Part shown: positions 1-12,100 of the stretch, piece after piece
Numbering within the stretch: the stretch's first letter is position 1
How the letters are laid out: every line of letters begins with the position of its first letter
Origin: Anseranas semipalmata
Taxonomy: Eukaryota > Chordata > Aves > Anseriformes > Anseranatidae
Direction: 5' to 3'
Length of the DNA: 64,000 nt
Assembly: GCA_013399115.1 (NCBI GenBank)
Contig: VXAA01004006.1
Span: 234,509-298,508 of the forward strand
Notes under the pieces: model-generated
Seen by the model: only the letters and a program-made list of their open reading frames with translations
The model's database searches: none
What the model was told of the DNA's origin: nothing
Made by a program: the position numbers and the translations under genes

Positions 1-3000
1 GCGCCGGGATGCTCATGGGGCATCGTGCTGCTTTAAATTATGGACTCTGACGTCCCGGCGTAGCAGACCTGTTTGTTCGCACGCTCCTAGGTCGTTCCTC
101 GAATTCTTTGTCCACCTGTTTGTTTTCAGCGTAATTTATCCCAAAGCGTTCCAGCTTCAGCATGTGGTTTGCAAAGTCAGCGCAGAGTTAACGTGTTTCA
201 GTCTTTGGGGGAAATTAGAGCTGAAGGTAGGCTGAGTTCATGGAAGGACACGAATAGCAGTGGACTGCCTGACTTGAAAGGCTGCTTATTTTTTCAATGC
301 TGCTGATTTCAGGATAATGACAGAAGTTTTCTACTTCAAGGTGAGAAAGAACGGGAGAAAAGAGGTATTAGCTGTGCAGGAGGCCAGCCTGCTCCTGCTA
401 GGAGCTTGAGGCCAAGCCAGTGAGGTTCAGCTGTCTGAAATGAAAGATTAGGAGAAAATCTGAGCCAAACCGGCACCACAATTTGTGCAGAGCCCAGCGA
501 GTGCTTTCGCACTGTGGTAGTTGAGTTCTTTTTCTTTCAAACTGAAGGTAATTGTTTTCCCATTTCCTTGTGCCGTCCAACAAGCTGAAATGCTTTAAAC
601 ACGGTGTTGAAGAAACACCAAGCGTCAGCAACCAGAAATTGGGAGATTTAAGAGGAAACGAACGGCAGCTCAGCAGAGCAACAAGCAGTTGGGTGTCTGT
701 TCTCTGGGGCTGCGGGACCTCTGCTGTCTGTTTGCTCCATGGCAGAGGTGGAGTAAGAGGTGATCTGCATACACCCCCTCTTTTTTCCTCCCGGGCCGGG
801 GGTGTAGATGCTCTGCCCTGCCAGCGTACCCTCCTTAACGCACGTGGCCAGGCTCACCGCGTTGCACAGCAGCGCGCAAGCTGGGATCCTGCGCGAGCCC
901 CATCCCGCAGGGATGCTCGGTGCTGCCAGCCCCTCGCGGGGCTGCGTTTCGGCGGATCTTGCTGACGAGAGGGTTGGAAAGGCTTGATCAGCTGCATCGA
1001 CAACATGAAAGCTGCTCTTCTGTGGCTATGCTGGAGGAAAGGCTCTTTGCTTGGAGCTTCCCCTTTTGTGTAGCGAAGTTGTCAGAGGGGGCTGAAGAGC
1101 CTCCGCTGTTTGGTTAGAGCAAGGGGTGCGTGTGTGTGTACAGCGAGAGGGGAATGCCCCTAGGAAGGAAGGAGCTTAGTACTACAAGGCCCAGATTTTA
1201 CATCCATAATAAATAAGGATTAAATGAAAGGCTCCTAATGTTTTATTCTATTCTATGTTAATGAGCGAGGTGTTATTTGTAAAGGTGCAGGTTTAAGGAT
1301 GTTTCCCTGGTGACTTTCATGTTTGCTGGCGTGGCCGTGGCAGCCGCTCTCTCTGGCCAGGAACGAGTGCTCATTACGGTTTGAAGGGAGCAGATAGATT
1401 ATGTTTGCTTTTCTCAGTGTACTCTTTGATGTTTTTACTTAGTAATGGATAAGACAGCTATATTCACTAAATGATGAAGTCTGCCTTTGTATGCATTTTT
1501 AGAGCGCAATAGTGCTGCAATAAGCACATACGGAATGAAATCTTCCAGCTAAATTTTGAAGCTGTGTCTGATTTTCATTGCCTCCAGTTTGTGGCTGCAT
1601 AATCTTTCAGACACCTCGGGTCTGGTTCGCAGGTGGTGAATGAGGGGCTCTGGGCATCACCCGTGGTGAATGGGTCGAGAAGGAACAGGCTTAAATAGCA
1701 GCTGGGGAGGTGAAGGTTAGGAGAGAGCTTTAGGGTTAGGAAAAAGAAGCCAAAACTTTATCATAGGGGTGGCTGGTTTTCTTTGCCCCCACGGCAGGAA
1801 GGGTGGGTTCACAAACACCTGCAGCGAGGCAGACGAGGGTCTGAGCCATATTTCTGGTGTTCCTGACTGCGGCAGTGCCCCCACATCCCCAGCAGCCTCG
1901 CTCCCAAAGGAATATCGCATGGTGATAAGGAAAATCCTTCTTAGGAAGGGAGAAACAGGGAGGAGAATAAACGTGTGCCGGTTTCCATCATCAATTACTC
2001 TGGGATTCAGCCTGTGCAGGGCCAAGAGACTGTCCCTGCCAACTACAACGGGTCCCTTTTCACCAGAGACACCAAGGACTAATTAAAATTGTGCCCGGCA
2101 AGACTTGGGTTTAATGAGCTGGTTAGCATCAGGGAGGAACAAATAAATTAATAATAAAAAAAATACCCCCTGCCAAAGAAACATATTCCTGCACCCCCAA
2201 AAACCCTCGTTACCCCTTCATGGATTAGATGGGCTCACCCTGGGCCCGTGGGTCTGGTTCCTGAGGTTTTGTTTTGCTGCTGGTTTCAGCAGAGAGAACG
2301 GAAAAAACCACTGCATGTAGCACCTGTATTCCGGGGCTGCTCCTTTGGTGTCACAAATGAACGTGTTCTCAGACTTCAGCTCCTTCCAAGGTCAGAAGAA
2401 AGCAGAACGGCACTCGTGGGGACTTGGCTTGATTGAGATGCCCAAGCTTTAGCTTGGCAGACGAAGCTCCCGGTGACTGCTCTCCTTCCCGGACCCTGCC
2501 GTCCTCTCCCCGTGCAATAACTAAAACCACCCAGGTAAGAATTCCCCCCCTGCCTCCCTACTCTGACACGTTACCGTCTGAGCCTGAGGCAAACCTGCAC
2601 TGCACCTGGTTTTACATAGGACCTAGAGCCGTTTCAGAGGTAGGTTTTGCTGCTGATGCGGTGAGCGACACGACACGTTATATCGGCGTTTCTGTCTGGG
2701 CCCCGCTTTCCCCCTCGCACCCTGACTGCAGCCAGGGGCCCTGCTTTAACCCAGCCTTTATTCTCTGCGTGCAAAGGGCTGTCTGCTCAGCCCGTGTAAA
2801 ATGACCAAGGACAAGGGCAAAACAGTGATTTATGGGGGATGAGCCTCCGGCCCCTCGGCTTCTGGAAAAGGGGAGGTGTGGTGTGGCACCGCGTGTACGA
2901 AGGAGCTGCATGGGAACCGTGGGCATGGTGCCACCCGCTTTGGACTACGTCCAGGCTGTTTTCCCCCAAAGAGCTTCCTTTGTACTGTATATTACATTAT

Positions 3001-4640
3001 GTTTATGTGCTATGATTGCTTGGAGGGATGCGAGTTAAACCTTAATGAGCTTCTGTCCAAGAGGCATTGTGAAAACAAATGTAATTCTGCCTCCTTGCTC
3101 TCCTCCCCACGCTCCGGCTCCCTCCGCCCACCTTGCGTCTGAGCAATCCCATAATCATATGGTGCTGAGTAAACAAAACAGCCTAATGGTCTGGATGTGG
3201 TGCAATCGGAGTGGTAACGGCAAATGACACATTTTCATTTCTTTAAGAAACAAACATGCTCAGGGAGTTGGATTCGCTTACCAAGGGGACACGGTGGCAC
3301 TCTTGTCCCCATTCTGCGCTGGCACCAGTTCTGCTGGTGGTGGTGTGGATGCTGAAGGACCAAAGCAGTGGGATCGGAGGGGCCCAGAAGAGCCAGCTGT
3401 TTTTTTGTGTGCTGGCATTGCTGCCTGGTTTGCTTGGGATTGTGTTTGCTGTGATCTCCTTCCCAGCTGTGCAAAGTCTCTCTCGGCTGCCTTTCATTTC
3501 CAGGTTGCTTCTTTAATGTTTGTTGCCAGAAGGACAAAGAGGAGCCTGGAAAGCAGCAGCTGTCATGTGAGAGCCGTGGTAGATCAGACAGAAGAGTATT
3601 TATTGCATCATTCACTTTGCAATTTTTTCACAATTTCATGGTCCTGGATAGGGCAGCAGGAGAAGCTGAAGCGTACCTGTCAGTCACAGCGTCTGCTGAA
3701 GGGCAATCAGGAGCAGCACAGAAGTAAAAAACGATAAAGCAACACAATCAGCTGGGTTGCAGTGGGATTTTTCAAGCCTCCCTTGCTCCCTTGGCTTATT
3801 CCTGCCATTATTCCAAGGACCACGTGAGACTTGACCAAATTCCCATCTGGGTCAGCACATCTCCGTGTTGGGCAAGTTTTGGCAGCTCAGGAGATGACGG
3901 CTGTGCTCCCAGCCACAGATCTCACCCAGTTGCAGAGAACATTTTACCAATTTATTATTTTTTATTTACTTTACCGTTGGCAACCAACCATGTAATATTC
4001 AGATTGGCGAGTATTCTTCCAAACACCTGTCTGGGAAAGCTGGCCCTCGATGTTATGGAAAATTGTGTGATTTGGGCTCCTAGGGAAACTGAGGTGCATC
4101 TCGATCGCTTTGCAGATGCTGGTGCTGCCACCTCTGGTCATTACAGCTGGATCAAGTGCAGAGGGGCCTCAGATCTCAATGAGACTTGGTATCTTAATTT
4201 TGCCCTTAACTTGTCACCTTGAGAAGCAGTTAGTAAAGCTGCTTTCCTTCTACTGCTCTGTTGCTTTTGTGGATTTCAAATTCTTCAGGGTTCACCAGGA
4301 GCCAGGAAAGCTAAACCTTGTTTTTTTTTGTGACAAGCAAAGCAGGGGTGTGTACAGCGAGTGGGCCTGGGCAATGGCTAAATGTTTGTATGAACAATAA
4401 AGAAATAGAGTTAGCTTAAATAAATAAAGTACCCCCCTGTCAAATGGCTGTGCATTGCGCGGGTGCCTCCATGCCTTGCACAGCTGTGGGGAACGTCCGC
4501 TGTGCTGTCAGGGTGAGCGATCCCCTGTTTTGGTAGGAACAACAGGAGCCATTCATTACTTCGAGAGCTCTTTTCAGGCTGACAAGGTGGCAGCCTACAC
4601 ACTTGCAACAGCGTCTTTTGAAGCTGAAAATACCCTCCTT
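1..4640. other. Unique non-coding sequence with one CpG-rich patch
   Basis: I see no gene here. Reading frames on both strands are short, overlap in several frames and show no recognisable domain. The patch at about 788-957 is the only marked feature: by hand count it holds about 18 CpG in 170 bases, which is dense for vertebrate DNA but shorter than a standard CpG island. The string TTTAGGGTTAGG near 1729 is too short to be called an interstitial telomere repeat. An A/T-rich simple stretch lies at about 2135-2165. The remainder has mixed composition. Confidence 0.6.
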
Positions 4641-5470
4641 GCGTTACCGGGAGAGGATGGAGGCTTGAAGAGCTTCTTCCCGCTGATTTGGCATCGGCAC
4701 CGTCCGTGGGGCGGGCGCCTCGCAGGCTGTCCTGCCAGCCGGGGGGAGCCGCGGCAGGCGGTGGAGGAGAAATGGGTGGTTTTAAGGGTTATGGCTGTGT
4801 TTGCGACCTCGCCGCAAATCCTGATTTGAAGGCAACGTTTGCAGAAGTGCGGCAGCGATTTATGAGCCTCGGTGGCACTGAGTGGCAAAGGGCTGCAGGC
4901 ACCAAAGTCATTTAGAGCTTGTGACATGTTTTATCCTCTGGCTGTTAGTGTAAATGTACTTGGGGATCTCGGTGGGGACACCATGACCGATAATTACAGA
5001 AGGGACAAGGACCTCTGCATGGTCAGCGTGGCAGACAATTTTGAAAAATGCGAATGCTGTTACGAGCTCCTGGAGCTGAGTTTCAGGATCTGGCCCATCG
5101 AGCTGGGCCTCCAGAAAACGGCGATGTCCAAAATCAGCGGTGGCTTTTGGGAGGCTCAGCCTCACTCCAGGCCTCCCACACTGCTTGGGACAAGAGTCCT
5201 CGCGGGCTGCAGAGCCCCGAACCAGAGTGAGAGGCGCGTAGTGTGCCTCGGCATCTCTGCTCTGCTTGGTGACATTCTGTGCTGCCTTGTGTCTCCCTTA
5301 CATTTTCCTGTGTTTGTTATTACCTTTAGAGCTGGGGAAAATACCTCAAATTATGCTTTGGAGGCTGTTCGCTCACATGCAAAATGGAGCTGTCTTTGAA
5401 TCCTCCTCCACTTTTCATTTTATAGTCCTAAAATATTCTCCTGAATTAATTCTCTTCATTCACATTTGCT
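4641..5470. other. Unique sequence with a short GC/CpG patch near 4690-4770
   Basis: CpG is concentrated around 4680-4770 and then falls away. The 175-codon open frame at 4872-5399 on the plus strand has no repeats, domain or signal that I recognise. It ends in AT-rich sequence and has no splice or promoter context that would make it convincing. I treat the stretch as non-coding. Confidence 0.5.
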
Positions 5471-5800
5471 ATCCCTAACCTCAAAATCTGAGTCTAGATG
5501 TTGAATTATTATTTTTCTTTATAAATAATACATTTGGGATCCTTGATGTGAATTATGATTTCTTAGCCTTTAAGGCACAGTCAGTTTATGTTTTCAGAGT
5601 TTTTTCATTGGCAATTGTGGAGTTTAAAAGCATGGCTTTTTCAAAAATGAACACTGAGATTCTCACATAATTACTTGCCTTCAGGAATGCAAATTTAAAA
5701 GAAACACCAAATGTTGTGAGATTCCCAGTGAAATCAGAAGGCTTGGCCGCTCTGGGAATACTCTCAGATTTTTAATTTGACAGGTTAAGCACTGACAGTC
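5471..5800. promoter_or_regulatory. AT-rich block, candidate conserved regulatory element
   Basis: About 330 bases are clearly more AT-rich than both flanks and lack long homopolymers or repeats. A perfect octamer ATGCAAAT, the classic POU-factor site, lies at 5687-5694. Several TAAT/ATTA homeodomain cores are scattered around it. Non-repetitive AT-rich blocks of this kind are typical of conserved non-coding elements in vertebrate introns and gene deserts. Conservation itself cannot be seen from one sequence, so the call rests on composition and motif only. Confidence 0.25.
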
Positions 5801-8800
5801 TTCTGAGTTCCGTGTTTCATCCAAAAGGAATGAATTTTAAGAGGCTTGTAGGGACTTTTTCCCCTAGAACTGAGTGCTGAAGCTTGCAGATAGGAACTTT
5901 CCCATGGGAAAAGCATGTCCAGTCAGCAACAGAAAAAGAAACAAAGGCAAGCCAAGAAGCAACCTGTGAATTCCCTCAGAGCTGGCCAGCACCACCTGAA
6001 TATCCAGAAGAGGTTACTGGCAATAATTCCTGCCTCTGGGGGAAGCCGTCGTTGCACCTTAGTCACTGTCAGAATCTCCTCGGGCATCACTGGAGCACAG
6101 ATGTCAGCCTTACCTGCGGCGCCTGCGTTCCTTAGGTAAGCACGTTCACATTCTGCAGCCAGGAACTGTTTTCCTCTGCGCTGAACAAAAATCAGCCAGA
6201 GTCCCCTTTTCAGTGATTTTGTAAAATCAGTTAATATTTTTTTCCCTGAACCACAAAGTTTTCAGTAGGAAGGATCTCAGTGTGGATGCTGTGTTGGTAG
6301 CTTCCCCTGGGCTTGTTTATTTTCATTTGGCTGATACTGGGTTATTTGCCAGCATCCGCTGTTGTCACCGCGTGTGACGTCCCGTTGCTCACGCTGTCAC
6401 GTGCCATCAGAGGTGGCAGTGGCTGCGTGAGGAGCAGAAGCACTGAACCACACCGCACACGAGCCCATCGGGCCAGCTCGAAGGACGAGGAAACATAAAA
6501 CTTCCCTGGAGGTGGAATGGGAAATCTCTGTGCTGGCATGGAGGACTGGGGGGCTTTTCCAGCTTTTGGATGCAGTGAAAGAAAAGCTCGATTACTGCAG
6601 GGAAACACCCGAGAAGAGTTAGTTGAGATGGTAACGAGCACAAAAGCAAAGTACCCTTGTAGACGGTGCTACGAATATTATACTGGTATACATGTGTGCA
6701 TCTTGGCACTGGGGAGCTCAGGGCTACTGCCCTGTCAGTTTCATGGTGTGGTCCCATCCTGTTACCTGTTTGTCCTCGAGGTTTAGGCAGGACTTTCAAG
6801 CTGGGCTGAAGGGGAAATAGTGAAGAGCAGAGGAAGAAATAAAAAACCAACACTGAAGTGTGGAGATGATGCGAGGACCCAAAGAAAAATACTCTTAACA
6901 TGGCATCCAGCACGTGTGCGGTCACTGATGTTTCTCACGTGCGCGGTCTTAACAAGGGAGGGCCCTGGCTTTGGGCTGGAGCCGGCAGAGGATGCCCACA
7001 AACCTGAGAAACCCGTGCAAGCCAAGCCGTGTTAGAGCTGCCAGAGCAATTACGAAGAGGGGAAAAGTGACTTGTACCGTGCCAATTTATCTCCTCCTAA
7101 TGGGACACCTTTAACAGTTATAGCAAGGTATTACAGTCAGAATAGGTTTTGACTAACTCGCATTATCATATACTTCAAATTGCATGCAAGTCTTCTCAAA
7201 GCCTAATTCTTCCCAGTTAGCTGGAAAGTGATCTTTATTTCCTTGATTTTGCTAAATCTGCTGTCCCAGCATCTCACTCTGTGACATTTAACATCTTTGC
7301 CAAATTCAATTTGTGCAGATCAGCCACTTAGCAGGACTGTGCACAGCACAAAGGATTTTGGCAGCCGGCGGACACCTGGTGACCGGCACCGCAAGAGGCA
7401 GCCCTGGGGTTCCCGGGGGAGCCCAGCAGTGGCCACGTGGCTCCGAGCCACACTGGGCTCACGGGCAGACCTTGCTGCGTGGCCAGTGAGGTTCGGTGCT
7501 CGGCTGGCAGGTGAGCCTAGGTCACTGGTCAGAGGCTGCAACTGCTCTTCTATGGCCTGGCAGGCTGTAGGGCTTCTCTAGGTATCTATAGGTGTCAGGG
7601 CTGCGTGACTGCATTTTGGCTAGGTGTAGCCAGTTCTGTTATTTGCTTGTTTGAAGTGTGCAAGTAGCAAAGAGCAGATGTGGGCTGAAGAGAGGAACCT
7701 GTGGCTGGCCTGATGTTTCATGTTGCATTTCTAATACCGCCTCTTCTGCAGCTGATGCACAGATTCAGGCCTATCTAACTCTTCCTTCGTATGTGGATAC
7801 ATCTCTCATCTGGCCATTTGTCATGAACATGTGAGAGAGAGGGAGAGATTTTCTTTTCTAGGTTTTAGAAAAGGCGTTTTTTTTTTTTCCCCTTGTGCTG
7901 GCTGAGCTTCAGACTTTGTTTTACCAAGGACAGAATAGCATCTAGATGGTTGGGTACCCATTCAAGTGTCAAAATGATTTTGCGGTGGCTTAGTTACAGT
8001 ATATAAATAAATACTTCTACTATGGGAAAATATTGGATATTAAAAAACTCTTGAATCTAGCAGAGAAATGCATAACAGGAACTAAATCTAAAGCAGACGG
8101 GAGATAAATGTTTTAAGAGTAACTTTAAATAAGTAGTGAGACCAAGGAGGTAAAGAATACAGTGGAGTTACCTTCAAATCATGACTGAATGCCTTCCCAA
8201 AAGTTATTTTTCATCAAATTATGCACTGCTGAGCTCACTACAAAGATAACTGGGCAAAAAGCAGTGGGCTGTGTTGGACAAGAGTTGTCCCCAGTTATCA
8301 AATTGCGCCTTCTGGCCTTAGCTGCCATGAATCGAAGCAGCTGAGGACTTGGAACCTGGTGGCCACAGTTTAGTTGGCTGTGAAAGTCATTTTCTTGTAA
8401 TATTTCTGGGACTTCTGTATGGGCTGAAAGTGCAGGTAGGAGATAGCTCTGAAGAGGGGGGAACATCTTCGCATTAAAAATGAAGGGGGGTAGGGGGATG
8501 GATGGAATTTTGATTCAGCTTTTTCTTTTAGTTCTAATTTCTCAGTCAGATATTGGGGGTATGGTGTGACAGACAAAGAGGAGGACTAAACGTGTTCCTT
8601 TAAAAGTTAGACATATCTCTTCTGCTGATAAAACAGTAAAAGCCTCATTTAGTGCTTAAAATTAAATACTGGAGCTAAAAATCATCTGAATTGTGAGTTA
8701 AACCTGATGAGCCTGGACTAATCACTTGTGCTGATGTCTTACTTTAAATATAAAGTATATCATAATTTATGACTTCTTTGTAATTTGATGAAGGCTTGTT

Positions 8801-10440
8801 GAGGCCCTCTGTTTTATGAAGATTTAATTTTGCAATTTTATTATTTAATTTTATAGAGATTTGTTGCTTTGCTCTGAGAACCTCTAGTAGAAAATTTCAT
8901 ATAGGCAGAAGGCATCGCAAAGGGGAAATCCTGTGTCATAAAAAATCTCACCTGCTGCAGCATGTAGTATCTGTCCCTGGGGATCTTTCGGTGGGAAGAT
9001 GCACTGAAACCAGAAGGAGTATTAGATGTTTGACTAGTGCCTGAATCAGTTGCACATCAGTGACGGGGGATTTTCTCTCACCACCGTTTGAAGAAGGAAT
9101 CTTATTTAAGCCTCGCGTGGAGGAGTTGCCAACACCCCTCCCCGGTGCCAGGCACCCCACTGGTGGCGAACGCTCTCCCGGGCTGGTGGAGGGTCTCTTG
9201 CCACTTCTGCTCCAAGGATGCAATCCCCAAACTGTAATCTTTAAGCGGAACATTAAAGTGTCTCTCTCCTAAGACCCATCACACTGAACTCCTGTATTTT
9301 TTCGCGGAGATGCTTCCTTCAGAGCTTCCCTGTCAAACTATCAAATCTCTGCAGAGATGCTGGCTTTGCTTGCTATGGTAATCCCTTCTGCCAATTCCTA
9401 GGACACATGTGGATCTGAATATTTTCGGAAAGGACAGTGATACGTATTAGCAGAAACCGCTTCTGACAGAGCAGCAGGTGTTGCTCAATGTAATCTTTCC
9501 CATGGTAGACAAGAAGAGCTTGATGCCTGCAGAAAACGATCAGATCGTCGTTGCTGGTGGAGTCCAACTCTGTCCTCCTGCCCCAGATGTCTAAGGGAGC
9601 ACAGCCCCCTCCGACAGCCCTGCAGAGAGCAGACGGTGATCTGGGTGGATCTATGAAGATAACGCTGGGCTGGGATGACTGGGGCTGGAGGGAGAGGTGG
9701 AGAGGGACCAAGGGCAGGGCAGGCTGGTGAGGCTGGTGATATGGCTGAGACTTTGCAGCCTGCAGGAGATGACTGAGGGAGATATGAAGAAGGTGGGTAA
9801 GGTCATGAGGTCGTGAGGGTGAGCAAGGGCTGATGGTTTTCTGCCTGTTGCAGTACCTAGAGGTATTTTTTTCTCATACACTGTTGTGTGGCTGATGTCT
9901 TAGAAGGGATGCTGAGCTACATGGACCTTTGATTTGATCAGTTCTCTATTAACTTGCTACACCAACATAATCATTTTTGTTAATGAAGTGTAAGCACAGT
10001 AGCAGTGAAACTCCTCATCCTTCAGGAGCAAATAATCAATTTTCTGCTCCCTGTTTCTTTTTCCACTGCCCTGTGGGTGGTGTTGGCCGGCTGTCACACC
10101 ACACCTCATTGTTCCTAGTTAGGCCCATGTTTTAGTGGATTTTGCCTTACGAGACTTGGCATCTAGGTACTGCAGTGATGCACAAGTCCTTTAGGCAGGT
10201 ACCGCGATTCACCTGAAAAATGGTGATAGTGAAATGAAGTGAGGAATTTTCTGTCTGGATAATGAGATTCTGAGATAGCTGTGGAGCTCTAAAGCCAACA
10301 TACCCCTCGTGGAGGTGCTTGCGCAGGGTCCAGCTTTCTGCTCTCTGCCGTCTCTGCACTGCTCATTACTCTGATGTAGGCAGAGTGCGATGGAGAGCCA
10401 CCTTCCCACCGTTTATTTATATGCGGAGCAAAGTAATTCA
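5801..10440. other. Unique non-coding sequence
   Basis: Apart from the weak exon candidate at 5915-6135 I see no gene. There is a 12-T run at 7877-7888. The part from about 8580 to 8940 is AT-rich and contains a small palindrome (ACTTTA, loop AATA, TAAAGT) at 8741-8756. The reading frames around 9373-9881 on the minus strand are overlapping short frames without recognisable content. Confidence 0.55.
5915..6135 (+). other. Weak candidate exon ending in a good splice donor
   Basis: An open frame starts at ATG 5915 (A at -3) with MSSQQQKKKQRQAKKQ and stays open to a strong donor-like junction, TTAG|GTAAGC, after 6135. The predicted peptide is rich in Lys and Gln at its start and matches no family that I recognise. 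The similarity of the first residues to small proline-rich proteins is only the low-complexity MSSQQQ string. A second frame starting at 5884 runs to a stop at the same point. Open frame plus donor is weak evidence, and this may be chance. Confidence 0.1.
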
Positions 10441-10444
10441 GCCT

Positions 10445-10880
10445 GTGAGTGAGGTATTTATACCAGTGGGATCCTAGTGCTGTATAAATAATAGCATTGC
10501 AAGCATTGCCTGCTGACTGTACGGCATAACCGCACTATTTATGTGAATCTGACAATGTAACTATAGTCGGGGAAGACGATTTAAATACAGCCAGAGAAGT
10601 AAGTATACCCTTAGGAAGATATAACTAACTACACAGATAATAGTATCAGGTAACTATACCCCCAGGAAAGCATAAACATACAAATAATCGCCACAATGTA
10701 AGTATAATATAGAAGTCAGGGGGTCTCCATATTGATATAATGGCAGTAGGGTAACTTCACTCAGAGGAGAGGAATATAACTGTCTGAATAACAGCTGCAG
10801 TGTAATTGCAGCGATGGGAGAGGGTAGCTCAGAGAATTATAGCCGTGATATGTGACTCTCCTAGGAGCAGGAGGTCATCC
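10445..10880 (+). repeat. Decayed minisatellite, period about 50 bp
   Basis: Successive units can be aligned by eye. Their starts are near 10557, 10599, 10650, 10698, 10751, 10802 and 10852, with older or partial copies from 10445. Most units open with GTAA followed by C, G or T and an AT-rich triplet (GTAACTATA, GTAAGTATA, GTAACTATA, GTAAGTATA, GTAACTTCA, GTAATTGCA). They close with a tail like ATAATAGC...GCA (10491-10500, 10637-10649, 10736-10750 and 10785-10801). Unit lengths from 10557 are 42, 51, 48, 53, 51 and 50 bases. The middle of each unit is purine-rich (AGGAA, GGAGAGG). The copies are strongly diverged, so the array is old or fast-mutating. No reading frame runs through it. Confidence 0.7.
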
Positions 10881-12030
10881 GTGTGGCCAGAGCAGCATAT
10901 GCATTTGAAGCTTTAAGGAATTGGGACTTCCAGGGTGGGCAAGGAGGGGTCAGTCCCCAGAGAGCAGGGTGCTGGGCGGGGGGAGTTGTCTTGGCACAGG
11001 TGGGTAATGGAGGGAGGAGTGCATGGACCGAGCTGTGCACGTTGCTGCTTTTCTCGTTGCTTCCCCAGGAACTGAATTTAATGTATTCGAGAACACAGTC
11101 TTAAGTTGAAACGTAGACGTCCTCAAAGAGAAAAGGTTTCCCAGCGTGAAATGGTGATGGGCACACCCGGGTGCAGAGTAGTGGCATTGTGCTGCCTGTG
11201 CTGGGCACGGGGTTCTGCCAGAAAAAGGGATGGGAGAGCAGAGAGACTCTGCACCAGCAGTCTGTGCAGCGACAAAGAGCAAATGGAAAGGGAAACTGTC
11301 AAAAATAATGCCCCAATGTGATCTTTTTTAAAAATCTCTCTTTCCAAGATGGTCTTATTGACCCTCTAAATATAGATGCTTTTTCTTTTTATTCCTATGC
11401 CTCATAAATATAAAAATAAAAATTATTGCTGATCATCTTTACTTGTATGCACCTCTACAGCAACAAACCTGTCTTTCCCACTCTCCGCCAGGTTAGATTG
11501 AGACTGGTGCTGTGTTCTCTGAGCTGTGTTCAGACAGAAATGGGATTAAGTAAACTAATATGACTGCTGTCTCCTTTAGACCTTCACCCAGGCTTCCTGT
11601 GTTTCATAAGATGTGTGTTTAACAGCGGAGGGGGGGTGACTTAGTTTTAAAATGTTTAAAGCTTCCACGCAGCACTGGTCAGTGTATTGTTTGAGACAAG
11701 ACCCTGGGTTTTGGGGGTGGTGGTGGTTTAGAGTTAATTTTTTCATGAATTGTTTGGAAGATACTGATTATCAAAACCCAGAATTGAATTCCTGGGGAGC
11801 TGTGTTGAGGATGAGCACTGAAATGCCACTGTGTCCAGGGCACTGCATTTCCGAGGCTGGCTGGTCAGCTGGTTTATTTCTGAGAAGCTGCTCTGATCAG
11901 TTATGATTTTTTAGAAACAAGGAGCAGAATAAATTCCTTGATATCTTTTTGGAAACGTGCTGTAAGTACATAACGATTAGATTGGTTGTCCTTTGTCCTT
12001 GGTGCAGTGGCATCTGTCTGAATGCTAAGA
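10881..12030. other. Unique non-coding sequence
   Basis: No gene is visible. The stretch contains several short overlapping frames on both strands (10883-11350), an AT-rich part at 11300-11440 and a G7 run at about 11629. Nothing here has a recognisable family signature. Confidence 0.5.
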
Positions 12031-12035
12031 CAGCT

Positions 12036-12100
12036 CCGTAGGAATTGCTGCCTGGAACAGACCAGTGGCCGTCTAAGGGAGCATGGTGTCTTATGAATGG
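12036..12100 (+). repeat. Fragment resembling an old archosaur/turtle dispersed repeat
   Basis: The stretch GGAATTGCTGCCTGGAACAG at 12041-12060, followed by ACCAGTGGCCGTCTAAGGGA, follows the word order of a family common in turtles and present in birds. In that family the text reads roughly 'GGATCAGACCAATGGTCCATC'-like, then 'AGTATCCTGTCT'-like; here GCATGGTGTCTTA at 12081-12093 takes the place of the latter. The match is from memory and heavily diverged. If right, it is a fossil copy without coding capacity. Confidence 0.35.

Noticed and set aside
1729..1740. Telomere-like TTTAGGGTTAGG
   Set aside because: Fewer than two full units; expected by chance in 64 kb.
4872..5399. 175-codon plus-strand frame
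   Set aside because: No recognisable family and no supporting signals; other frames overlap it.
6407..6925. 172-codon minus-strand frame
   Set aside because: The sequence has no domain or promoter context and overlaps plus-strand frames of similar quality.
10824..10842. Second box A-like string (GGGTAGCTCAGAG)
   Set aside because: It falls inside the 50-bp tandem array and no tRNA fold follows.
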